A stretch of DNA of 64,000 bases. Source: Planctomycetota bacterium (lineage in GTDB: Bacteria; Planctomycetota; Phycisphaerae; Sedimentisphaerales; Anaerobacaceae). The position numbers and the translations under genes are program-made. The notes beneath the pieces are model-generated. The model saw nothing but the letters and a program-made list of their open reading frames with translations, ran no database searches and had not been told where the DNA came from. Where the stretch lies: the NCBI GenBank assembly GCA_019456145.1, contig VRUL01000003.1:62001-126000 (forward strand), read 5' to 3'. Each line of letters starts with the position of its first letter. Position 1 is the first letter of the stretch. Below are positions 36,861 to 45,481 of this stretch, one piece after another.

Positions 36861-37143
36861 ATCTATCGGTTGTCGTTATGTTAATAAGTTTTAATCGCGC
36901 CTGCCAAAGAATCGACTTATACCAATTGTAATTAAATGTTGCGCTCTGTGTAAATGTCAGTAAGCCATCCCCAAGCTGCGTTTGAGGCTGCCACCCATCT
37001 ATGCAAAATTCGCGAATCGCAATGATTTAAAACAATCGGTATTACTTCATCCTTCTGTTTAGTGCATCGCAAGTTAATTGAGCACCGACCGCACTATTTC
37101 GTTCTCGTGGCTATACTAATGATTTCGTTTTCATAGTCATATC

Positions 37144-38388
37144 CTATCTCGGCTTGATTGTTTCTGTCGTTGGGATTGAACTCCCATTTGCATCATCTGT
37201 TGTCAGCAAAGCCATATTTTTAATCTCCCAGAAAACTCTTCTGTGCTTCAAATTGATAAAGGCTCCGGAAAGAGAAATGAGTCCCTCAGAAAACATACCC
37301 AGACAAATACGACAAAAATCGTCTTCTGTCAGTTCCATGAATTCTTTTGCTCTTAAGTCTATAAAAACAATGCCAAAGTCATACTTGCTCGCAAAAAGAC
37401 CGAAAGTCTCCTCGGCTCCACGACATGGCACTTTATGATAAAATGCTAACAGTGAGCGATCATGATTGAACTTCAATTCATTGCCTGTTCCTTCTTTTCC
37501 TCCCCTTACTCTTCGCGTCGCCGAGTAAACGGTTTCTACCTTGCCACCATCGGGTTTGCACCTTGATATATGCGTACTCCCTCGTATGAAGTATATATAT
37601 CCATCACACCCCCACTGGGCTTGAGCGCCCCATGTGATGTCGACTTCCGCGTCATTAGAGGTATCTATCTTCAAGATTCTATCTTCTTTCCCACTGGCAA
37701 TCGCGCCCGACAGAAGCAGGCCCTTATTTTGAACAAAATCGCAAAAGGTGCCCTTATTTTGCCAGGCTTTCTCTAAAAATTTATTAGTGTCTAAATTTAA
37801 AATACCGCATTTGACTCCGACCAAAAAAATGCGATTCTCTACAGGGTCAGCGATCCACATAAACACTCCATCGCCGGGGGCAAGTAATCTTGTGCTGGGG
37901 TGCTTATCTGTCTGCCATTCAATAATTTGCTCACCAACTGACAACCATAGTCGGTCATTTGCAGCCTGGATCATCTCTCCAAATCTACCATCTGTTGTGA
38001 GTTTGAATTCATCTATCAATATCCGGCGTAAGAGAGTCCCACTGGTATCAAATTCACCCAGTTCATCGTTTGCACAAACAAACACTCGCATCCCATCAGG
38101 AGTGGTTGCAATAGTAGCCTGGTGATAAACGTTGGTTGCGCGAGCCGATGCGTTACCTAACTTGACTGATTCAGATATTTCTTTATGCCACGAGCCTTTG
38201 TTCTTCGATATATTTGAAAGTAATACTTTCTTTTCATCAAAGACACTCACAAAAACCACTTCGCGGCTAAGACCACTTACTTTGCTAAATGGGAGAATCA
38301 TACGAGGATTACTAGTATAATAGAAGAAATAGAGCAGTACCGCGCCGACTGCTACTGCCACTATTACGTGTTTACGTCGCTTCCACAC
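37144..38388 (-). CDS. Membrane-anchored beta-propeller-like protein
   Basis: 414 residues. A basic N-tail and one helix (VIVAVAVGAVLLYFFYY) precede an exported region of repeated beta-strand blades with the TTPDGMRVFVCAND, DNDR/AANDRLWLSVGEQIIEW, IADPVENRIFLVG, CDGYIYFIRGSTHISRCKPDG and NHDRSLLAFYHK patterns typical of WD40/TolB-like propellers. No catalytic motif. It precedes the sulfatases on the same strand direction but stands ~130 bases downstream of them. 36861-37143 shows no gene. Confidence 0.65.
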   Translation of the reverse strand: MWKRRKHVIVAVAVGAVLLYFFYYTSNPRMILPFSKVSGLSREVVFVSVFDEKKVLLSNISKNKGSWHKEISESVKLGNASARATNVYHQATIATTPDGMRVFVCANDELGEFDTSGTLLRRILIDEFKLTTDGRFGEMIQAANDRLWLSVGEQIIEWQTDKHPSTRLLAPGDGVFMWIADPVENRIFLVGVKCGILNLDTNKFLEKAWQNKGTFCDFVQNKGLLLSGAIASGKEDRILKIDTSNDAEVDITWGAQAQWGCDGYIYFIRGSTHISRCKPDGGKVETVYSATRRVRGGKEGTGNELKFNHDRSLLAFYHKVPCRGAEETFGLFASKYDFGIVFIDLRAKEFMELTEDDFCRICLGMFSEGLISLSGAFINLKHRRVFWEIKNMALLTTDDANGSSIPTTETIKPR

Positions 38389-38520
38389 ACTTATTCTTCT
38401 TGATGTTAGCGCTACTCACATTGTGAGAATCGAGTATATCGAGTCTTCGGCCGATAAACAAGTACGGATTGCCACAGTCAGATTGCCGTGGGAATCGAGG
38501 CTGTTTTTGTGAGTATTTTT

Positions 38521-40458
38521 TTATTGCCGGCAATTCTGCAGGGCGTATTTCAGGGCCCAGTCGATAAACATCGCGTGATTATTATTTTTATAGGTTTCAT
38601 CAGGGTTCTTACATCTTGCCTGAGCTTGCTTTATCTGCTCGGTAATTGGCCGTGCTTTATTACCGATGCTTTGTATTTCGCGTGCGGCGTGTAGAACAAC
38701 CGTTTCCCGCGGGTCTTCCAGGCCTTTGGCCAATACAGGCAAGGCTTTTTCACACAGGTCTAGTTTACATAATGTGCCGGCAGCAGCAAATCGGACATTG
38801 GGGCTCGAATCTTCAAGTAACCCGGTTAATTTTTCCGCGGCAGGAGCAGCCTGAGAATTCAGGGCACTTATGGCAACGACGGCCCAATACCTAACCGCAG
38901 GCTGGGGCACATTTAGTAACTTGAGCATATTGGGAAGCGCTTCCGGAGATTTTCCGACCATGTCAGCAGCCAATAATACACACGACAGACGATATTTTTT
39001 GGTTGACGGCTGGGCAATTTCATAGGGCGTGGAGCCTTCGGCGAGAATGTGCATTTGGGCCTCCGGCATCAGGCCTGTGTCACGCGTCTCGAACATCCAT
39101 TTACGGTGCACTTTGCGCATACGTTTTAGAACGCGGCGATGTTGATCTGAATCAGCCAGGTTATCTATCTCGTGCGGGTCAGCCTGCGTATCATAAAGCT
39201 CCTCTAAAGGTTTGACAGGTTGCCAGAACAATTTCTGCGTTTCAGTAAGGGCGCCTTCTTTGACTACCCTGTGAAGTTCCTTCATAATGTCGGCCCTGTC
39301 CGGATATTCGCTCGGCTGGACATACGGCAGATGCGGCATATAGTTGCGGATATACTTGTATCGCTTATCTCGGACGCAGCGGGACATCTCATAGACCTCG
39401 TCCACCCGGCTGGCCGCCCCAAAGACATATTCCCGTGGTTGGTCCGCCTTGTCGCCCAGGAACGCCCTCCCCTGCATGTGGCTTGGGATTGGCAATCCGG
39501 CCAGGCTCAAAACCGTCGGGGCAAAATCGACAAAACTGACAAGCCTGTCTGTTTTTCGACCCGGCTTTAACGGTGCGAGGTTCTGATACCGTGCGGGGAA
39601 GCGAATAATCAGCGGGACATGCAGACCTGAATCGTACATCGTTCTTTTATGTCGAGGAACACCTAAACCGTGGTCTGAAAAAAAGAACACGATTGTATTA
39701 TCAGCCAGTCCGTCATCTTTGAGCCGGCCGAGCAAATCTCCGACCTGCTTGTCCATAAAGGTAATCAAGTCGTAGTAGCGGGTCCAGATTTTACGCACGA
39801 TGGGAGTATCGGGATAGTATGGCGGCAATGGGACTTTGGCCGGGTCATGAAGTTCTTCGGGCTTGAGCTTTGAGCGATACATGGTGAAAAAGTCTTCGTC
39901 GGATCCATTAATCTGTCCCTGGTGCGTGGAGTTGAAATTGAACACACTAAAAAACGGCTGGCCGGGCTTGCGCTTTCGCCAGTGGGCTGTCTTACCTGAC
40001 TCATCCCAGACGTTTATATCGGTAAAGTTGTAATCTTTTTTGTAATTGTTCGAACAGTAGTAGCCGGCTGACCGCAAATATTGAGGAAAACACCTGACCT
40101 GCTCAGGTAATTTCACGTCAGAGCGCAAATGCTGGGTACCGAGAGAGGTAGCATACATGCCGGTGACCAGACATGAGCGTGCCGGTGCGCAAACCGGGGC
40201 AGTCGCATAAGCATTTGTGTATAAGAGGCCCTCTGCGGCGAATTTATCCAGATTCGGCGTAATAGTATAGGTATCTCCGTAACAGCCGAGGTATGGATTA
40301 ATGTCTTCGCAGGTAATCCAAAGAATATTAGGCCTTTCTCGGGATGGTTCATCAGCCGGTCGCCTGACAGCGTTTATGCAGCCTGGAATGGCAAAGATGG
40401 AGGCATGTAATCCTGCGGCTTTTAGAAAATCGCGGCGTGTATAATTGAGTATGCTCAT
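38521..40458 (-). CDS. Formylglycine sulfatase with C-terminal HEAT repeats
   Basis: 645 residues. A Tat-like signal (TRRDFLKAAGLHASIFAIPGC) also offers a possible lipobox. The sulfatase core begins RPNILWITCEDINPYLGCYGD with the metal-binding Asp pair; the C-x-P/A-x-R motif is CAPARSCLVTG (Cys90 becomes formylglycine). FFFSDHGLGVPRHKR is the second metal block. Residues ~500-620 are HEAT-like repeats, an extra module that may bind other proteins or the substrate. Closest in style to N-sulfoglucosamine sulfohydrolases (inference). Follows the other sulfatase gene by 28 bases. Confidence 0.92.
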   Translation of the reverse strand: MSILNYTRRDFLKAAGLHASIFAIPGCINAVRRPADEPSRERPNILWITCEDINPYLGCYGDTYTITPNLDKFAAEGLLYTNAYATAPVCAPARSCLVTGMYATSLGTQHLRSDVKLPEQVRCFPQYLRSAGYYCSNNYKKDYNFTDINVWDESGKTAHWRKRKPGQPFFSVFNFNSTHQGQINGSDEDFFTMYRSKLKPEELHDPAKVPLPPYYPDTPIVRKIWTRYYDLITFMDKQVGDLLGRLKDDGLADNTIVFFFSDHGLGVPRHKRTMYDSGLHVPLIIRFPARYQNLAPLKPGRKTDRLVSFVDFAPTVLSLAGLPIPSHMQGRAFLGDKADQPREYVFGAASRVDEVYEMSRCVRDKRYKYIRNYMPHLPYVQPSEYPDRADIMKELHRVVKEGALTETQKLFWQPVKPLEELYDTQADPHEIDNLADSDQHRRVLKRMRKVHRKWMFETRDTGLMPEAQMHILAEGSTPYEIAQPSTKKYRLSCVLLAADMVGKSPEALPNMLKLLNVPQPAVRYWAVVAISALNSQAAPAAEKLTGLLEDSSPNVRFAAAGTLCKLDLCEKALPVLAKGLEDPRETVVLHAAREIQSIGNKARPITEQIKQAQARCKNPDETYKNNNHAMFIDWALKYALQNCRQ

Positions 40459-40486
40459 GTTTTCCCTTTCCTTGCAATTTGTCCGC

Positions 40487-41992
40487 TCAGTTCTTCGGTG
40501 ATTTGCCGCCCGGCTGATAAGATGGATTGGTCTTTGGCAGCCTGGCGCCGGTGGCCCGCAGCCATTTGCTCAATTTAGCATCGAGTTCTTTGACCTTTTC
40601 CGGCAATTTCTGCGAGAGGTCGTTTTTCTCTGAGAGGTCGGCCTTTAGATTAAAAAGTTCGAAAGTTTTGCCTTCATACCTTTTGATGAGCTTCCAATGG
40701 CCTGCCCGGATTATGCTGTAGGGCGCGATGCCCCCTCGATAATGCGGAAAGTGCCAGAAGATTGCATCCCGGGAAAGCTTACCGGCGCCATTTGATTTCA
40801 AATGCTCTACAAGCGAAACGCCATCGATAGCACGACCGCCAGGCAGCGGAACACCGGCGGTCCTGCAAATAGTCGGGAAGTAATCGACGCTGGTGACCGG
40901 TTCGTGGCTGACCGTACCCGGCTTTATTACACCGGGCCATCGAATAATCACGGGTACGCGAATACCGCCTTCATAGGGAAAGCCCTTGCCGGCACGCAGA
41001 GGCGCGTTGTTGGTAACGCCTGAAAGTCCGCCATTGTCGCTGGTGAAGATGACGAACGTGTTTTTGGTGAGATTAAGTTCGTCGAGCGTCGAACATATCG
41101 CGCCCACTGCGTCATCTACGCTCTCAATCATTGCCGCATAGGCCGGGTTCTTCTGGCCGTACCGAGGTTTGTCGCGGTATTTCTCGGTCAGGTCCTCTTT
41201 GGCCTGGATTGGGGTGTGGACTGCATAATGGGCCATATAGAGGAAGAATGGCTTGTCTTTGTGCTGCCGGATAAAGCTGACGGCTTCATCACTTTCGCGA
41301 TCGGTAAGGTACTCGCCCTTGCGGCGTGGCTTCAGCGTCGGGATTTGGCCTTGTCCCTTTCGAAAATACGGGTCAAAGTAAGTCGGTGGTTGACCATAAT
41401 CACAGCCGCCGACGTTGAAATCAAAACCCTGTTTGTCCGGGTACCAGTCGTCTGCGCCCAGGTGCCACTTTCCGATGTGACAGGATGTATATCCGACTGA
41501 TTCGAGGGATTCGGCAATTGTAAGCTCTTCGAGCTCCATCCACAGCGCATTTGGGGGGCAGAGAAGTTTTTTGTTTTTGCCGCCGACATATTCTGTGGGA
41601 TTCTTCTTATCTACCGGTATTTTACCGCCCTGGAAGCGGGAACGTATCCAGTCGGTGACGCCGAGGCGGGCCGGGTAGCGGCCCGTCATCACCGCCGCCC
41701 GGGTTGGCGAGCAAACCGCACATGCGGCATAGCCGTCTGTGAATCGCATACCATCATCAGCGAGCTTATCGATATTCGGCGTCTCGTAGAATCCGCCGGA
41801 GGCCGGACCATAACAACCGACGTCCCGCCACCCCAGGTCATCGACGAGAATTAAAACAAAATTTGGTTTTTTCCGGGACGACCCGCTCAACAACTGTTGA
41901 GCCCCGTTCACACATCCCGGCATGACCAGTGATGCCGCGCCTAAACTTACGGCCTTTAGAAAGTCACGCCTGGCGTACTCTTGTTTGCCCAT
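40487..41992 (-). CDS. Formylglycine sulfatase (arylsulfatase type)
   Basis: 501 residues from ATG 41992, with GGGAGAAG upstream and a Tat motif (YARRDFLKAVSLGAASLVMPGC) immediately after; the longer frame lacks these features. Core: NFVLILVDDLGWRDVGCYG, CSPTRAAVMTGRYPARLG (formylglycine Cys94) and FTSDNGGLSG. Substrate is unknown, likely a sulfated glycan. The start lies one base after the stop of the DtxR-type regulator, so the SD is inside the regulator gene. Confidence 0.93.
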   Translation of the reverse strand: MGKQEYARRDFLKAVSLGAASLVMPGCVNGAQQLLSGSSRKKPNFVLILVDDLGWRDVGCYGPASGGFYETPNIDKLADDGMRFTDGYAACAVCSPTRAAVMTGRYPARLGVTDWIRSRFQGGKIPVDKKNPTEYVGGKNKKLLCPPNALWMELEELTIAESLESVGYTSCHIGKWHLGADDWYPDKQGFDFNVGGCDYGQPPTYFDPYFRKGQGQIPTLKPRRKGEYLTDRESDEAVSFIRQHKDKPFFLYMAHYAVHTPIQAKEDLTEKYRDKPRYGQKNPAYAAMIESVDDAVGAICSTLDELNLTKNTFVIFTSDNGGLSGVTNNAPLRAGKGFPYEGGIRVPVIIRWPGVIKPGTVSHEPVTSVDYFPTICRTAGVPLPGGRAIDGVSLVEHLKSNGAGKLSRDAIFWHFPHYRGGIAPYSIIRAGHWKLIKRYEGKTFELFNLKADLSEKNDLSQKLPEKVKELDAKLSKWLRATGARLPKTNPSYQPGGKSPKN

Positions 41993-41993
41993 A

Positions 41994-42668
41994 TTAACTT
42001 CTCCCGGCTTCCTGCAGATGGTCAGGCTTACGCCACACACAGATATTAGAAACTATCTCTTCATCCATCGCAATGTTACTTCCTTCACATTCGATTACGT
42101 ATGTTGGGTATCTTTGATGTAATGTAACAACTGCTCCCGGTCTTATACAAAGACTGTCTATCTTATGAAGCTGCTGGTCGCTTTTGCAATTAATATAGGC
42201 AACTCTCGCGGACTGCCCTACCTCTAATTCGACCAACGGAACAACAGAACTCTGCGCTGTCCTTGCAGAACGTCTGCAGCATTGACCCTGTGGTATAGGC
42301 ATTCCATGGGGACATGCCCTGGGATGGCCGAGTAAAATACAGATACTATCCACCAGCTCTGCCGTTACCGTATGCTCAAACTCACAGGCGGCTGATTCAT
42401 AGTCTCCGCCAAGAACATCGTAAAGTAACCTTTCAGCAAGCCTGTGGGCACGGATTAAATGTCTGGCGTAATCTTCACCTTTCTTTGTAAGGGCGATTTT
42501 ACTCCCCTGTTCTGTTAATTCCACCATATCTTCAGATGACAATTTATCAATTATAGCGGCATCGAAGTTCTCGTTCAGGGCTGTCTTTATAGCATCTATG
42601 GAGTTCTTTCCCCCCTCTTTCATATACCACAACTGCTCGATATGTTCATCTGTCTCTCTCTTGTTCAT
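41994..42668 (-). CDS. DtxR/IdeR-type metal-dependent repressor with FeoA-like tail
   Basis: 224 residues. An N-terminal winged helix (IEQLWYMKEGGKNSIDAIKTALNE ... LTEQGSKIALTKKGEDYARHLIRAHRLAERLLYDVLGG), a metal-binding/dimerisation region with CEFEHTVTAELVDSICILLGHPRACPHGMPIP, and a C-terminal FeoA/SH3-like domain (LEVGQSARVAYINCKSDQQLHKI...). Such proteins sense Fe2+ or Mn2+ and repress uptake genes. The start overlaps the feoB stop as TAATG. Probably represses its own operon through the palindrome at 44678. Confidence 0.88.
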   Translation of the reverse strand: MNKRETDEHIEQLWYMKEGGKNSIDAIKTALNENFDAAIIDKLSSEDMVELTEQGSKIALTKKGEDYARHLIRAHRLAERLLYDVLGGDYESAACEFEHTVTAELVDSICILLGHPRACPHGMPIPQGQCCRRSARTAQSSVVPLVELEVGQSARVAYINCKSDQQLHKIDSLCIRPGAVVTLHQRYPTYVIECEGSNIAMDEEIVSNICVWRKPDHLQEAGRS

Positions 42669-44641
42669 TAGACCCATCTCCCAATAGTGAAAATTAATAT
42701 CCAATTTAAAATGCCGGCCAGAATGAATGATGAGGTATTTATAGCCAAAGCCATGGTCAGCCCGGTCTTTATTCCCATCTGCTTACACATTGCTACAACA
42801 TTGGCAAAACATGGAACAAACATGGTGGTGATAACCACAGTTACTATACACTGGATATAATTAAGCGCTCCTGCATCGACCATTTTTAACGTCAAGCCGG
42901 CAGCCACTTCATGCCTTGCAATTGCAAGGATAAGCACATCCACTATATCAAGGGGCAAACCGAGCCAGGATACTACAATCGGACCCATTAACGTTTTTAT
43001 CAAATCGAGGACACCTGTCTTATCAAGTAAAAACAAGACTACTGCTGCAATAATAAAAACAGGGATGGCCTCCTTCAAAAACCAATATAACCGGTAATAT
43101 GTTTTGATGGCTATGGCTTTTGGGCTCGGAACCCTCATGGCGGGCAGTTCTTGAATAAAATCGGTTCTCTTTTCCTCCTTTATAATCTTATTAAGGGCCA
43201 CCCCGGCAGATAACTCAATAAATGCCAGCGCTCCATAACCGATTATAAAGGCCTTGATCCCAATCCTTCCAAATATAGCCATGTCAATTCCCATTTGGGC
43301 AGAGCACGGGATAGCAAAGGCGATCAGGTAGACGGCTATAAACTTCTCTTTTCTTGACCGCAATCTCGTTGTGGTAAGTGTTGCCATGGTCTTACATCCA
43401 AAGCCAAGAACCAAGGGCATGATGGCACTGCCACTCAAGCCAATCTTATCAAAAATCCTTTTTGTCAAAACACATAGATTTGGGATGTATCCGATATCCT
43501 CAAGAATGTTGAATGCAATAAAAAAGACTGTTAATATCGGTAGAATCGTCAAAAAAGCATTAGCCAAACCCAATGATAAAACACCATAATCGCCTATTAA
43601 AAAATCGTTCCAGATTCCTTCAGGTACAAGGTTATTTATTTTACTTTCGACAGGGAGCCATAGAATTTTGTCCATCCAGCCTGCGATTACATTTGCGACG
43701 TTCACAACGAGAAGGTAGATAGTAAGAACTACTGAGAGCAAAATCGGGACCCCGAATACCGGATGTCGGCACAACCGGCCAAAGGTCCTGGAGAACTCTC
43801 CCGGGGTTGTCTTCTGCTTTCTGGTTATCTTTTCAGCGATATCGTCCACCCAACGACTGCGTTTGTCGTTTATTACGCGGCCGAAGTTTCCTTTGAACTG
43901 CCGCCTGACTTTATTTACCTGGTTCTTTAACTGAGTAACTTTTTCCCGGCCGTATTGCTCAGTTAAGTAATCAGTCAGGAACGGATCAGCGAGCAACAGC
44001 AGAACCGCTGCTTTTCGCTTAAAATTCATCTCCTCCGGCAGTTCAGAGACAATAGCCGATATCCCGTCATCAACGATTTCGCCATACTGCAAAGTCCACT
44101 TGCCTCTGCGTGCCCTGCTTAAGGTGTCTTTGAGTTCTGTTGTACCGAAGCCGTCTATGGATATCGACTCCACGACAGGGACACCTAAAAGACGAGATAA
44201 TCCACCCGAATCTATCCATACCCCCCTTCTTGCGGTCTCATCTATGGCATTGAGCGATACGACCATTGGTATCCCCAATTCCAGGAGATCCGCAGTAAGG
44301 TTTAGTGATTGTTTCAACTGGTTGGCATCAATACACTGGATGATGATATCCGGGACCTCTTTGAATATCATATCACGGACTATGAGTTCCTCTTCGGAGT
44401 GAATATAAAGACAATGAAGACCGGGGGTATCAATGACCTCGTATGGTTCGCCGCCAATCTCACATCTGGTTCTTTTCATCTCAACAGTGGTTAGCGGATA
44501 GTTGGAAACTAACGTATACTCACCAGTCAGATTATTGAATACCTGGCTCTTACCAGTGTTCGGCAGCCCGACAATGGCGATTTTTTTAACCTGGCTGGAA
44601 CTGCTCGAATTGTCTCTTTTTATCTTATGTTTTTTGCTCAA
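42668..44641 (-). CDS. feoB: Ferrous iron transporter FeoB
   Basis: 657 residues, TTG start with GGAGAG upstream. The N-terminal G domain has G1 GLPNTGKSQ, G3 VIDTPGLH and G4 NAID; a GDI-like helical linker follows. The membrane part holds the Gate motifs GFGCKTMATLTTTRLRSRKEKFIAVYLIAFAIPCSAQMG and a second copy near VLILAIARHEVAAG. It imports Fe2+ across the inner membrane, favoured in anoxic habitats. No separate feoA gene; the FeoA-like fold is fused to the downstream regulator. Confidence 0.94.
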   Translation of the reverse strand: MSKKHKIKRDNSSSSSQVKKIAIVGLPNTGKSQVFNNLTGEYTLVSNYPLTTVEMKRTRCEIGGEPYEVIDTPGLHCLYIHSEEELIVRDMIFKEVPDIIIQCIDANQLKQSLNLTADLLELGIPMVVSLNAIDETARRGVWIDSGGLSRLLGVPVVESISIDGFGTTELKDTLSRARRGKWTLQYGEIVDDGISAIVSELPEEMNFKRKAAVLLLLADPFLTDYLTEQYGREKVTQLKNQVNKVRRQFKGNFGRVINDKRSRWVDDIAEKITRKQKTTPGEFSRTFGRLCRHPVFGVPILLSVVLTIYLLVVNVANVIAGWMDKILWLPVESKINNLVPEGIWNDFLIGDYGVLSLGLANAFLTILPILTVFFIAFNILEDIGYIPNLCVLTKRIFDKIGLSGSAIMPLVLGFGCKTMATLTTTRLRSRKEKFIAVYLIAFAIPCSAQMGIDMAIFGRIGIKAFIIGYGALAFIELSAGVALNKIIKEEKRTDFIQELPAMRVPSPKAIAIKTYYRLYWFLKEAIPVFIIAAVVLFLLDKTGVLDLIKTLMGPIVVSWLGLPLDIVDVLILAIARHEVAAGLTLKMVDAGALNYIQCIVTVVITTMFVPCFANVVAMCKQMGIKTGLTMALAINTSSFILAGILNWILIFTIGRWV

Positions 44642-44677
44642 CAGGCTCTCCAGGAACAGTTGACCATGATTTACAAC

Positions 44678-44719
44678 CTCATTTCAGGAAATGAGACAAC
44701 AGACCAGAGGCCTTGTCAA
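44678..44719 (-). promoter_or_regulatory. feoB promoter with palindromic operator
   Basis: On the minus strand TTGACA (-35, 44714-44719) and TCTCAT (-10, 44691-44696) are 17 bases apart. The perfect 18-base palindrome CTCATTTCCTGAAATGAG (44678-44695) overlaps the -10, ideal for repression by the DtxR-type regulator encoded two genes downstream. Metal-responsive repression is inferred. Confidence 0.7.
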
Positions 44720-44884
44720 TAGTTTTTCATATGTTTCCCGTCATCAGAAACGGCACAGGTAAAGGCATTTGGTTATAGGATAACAGTGAAACCCGCCCCC
44801 TTTCCTCAGATTCCTCTGAAGCATCCTGGTGCTGAGGCTACTCCTCCACAATTCTTTTGCAAATTGAAAAAGTTGTCCTGAACT

Positions 44885-45292
44885 TCAAGTATTACAAGTT
44901 ACAATCGTAAACTCTCCATCCTCAAAAAGGACATCCTTGACGTGAACATCTCTAAAATTCTTTTCTATGAGCAGTTTATCAACGTCAACTAAAAGTTTCG
45001 GATAATCAAGCTTTATATATGGAGGTAATCTGAGTTTCAGTGCCTGATTAAGCCAACTCATAGCTTTGCTTAGATGGCCGCTGACAAGATTGAGTTCAAA
45101 TATCGCGTTACTATCGTTGAAACTTAAGAACCTTAACGAGGCAGGGATAAACGGCAAAATGAATGAATTAGTCCTTATCACGAAATGGATTCTTTCATCT
45201 TTCACTCTTAGGCGTATTATCTCCGGAGGTAAAAGTTTGTTGGAAATCAGGATTTCTATAAGTTCCTTAATATTGAAAGTTATTTTTGCCAT
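44885..45292 (-). CDS. Hypothetical protein
   Basis: 135 residues with no signal peptide or transmembrane helix. Mixed alpha/beta predicted: MAKITFNIKELIEILISNKLLPPEIIRLRVKDERIHFVIRTN at the start and PYIKLDYPKLLVDVDKLLIEKNFRDVHVKDVLFEDGEFTIV at the end. No family recognised. Upstream of feoB's promoter but on the same strand, with 160-240 bases between. Confidence 0.6.
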   Translation of the reverse strand: MAKITFNIKELIEILISNKLLPPEIIRLRVKDERIHFVIRTNSFILPFIPASLRFLSFNDSNAIFELNLVSGHLSKAMSWLNQALKLRLPPYIKLDYPKLLVDVDKLLIEKNFRDVHVKDVLFEDGEFTIVTCNT

Positions 45293-45481
45293 AGTTAGTT
45301 TTTACCGTATTTTCTTGATAGGATTAAGCATATAATAAGAGAAAGTATTGGCCTTGGGCAAGGATATTTTGGTTCTTCCGGTCTGAGGCAGGCTTGTAGA
45401 AAGTTTTCCGGCAGAGACGGACAGGCTGGTAAGGTCAGGAGATTATGGCTGGGTATTTCGAAATCCTGGAGGTAGTTGATA

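Noticed and set aside
44720..44884. Possible cobalamin-like riboswitch upstream of feoB (GGGCGGGTTTCACTG)
   Set aside because: Only a short resemblance to the B12 box region, wrong overall order, and it lies upstream of the -35 element, so it would not be in the transcript.
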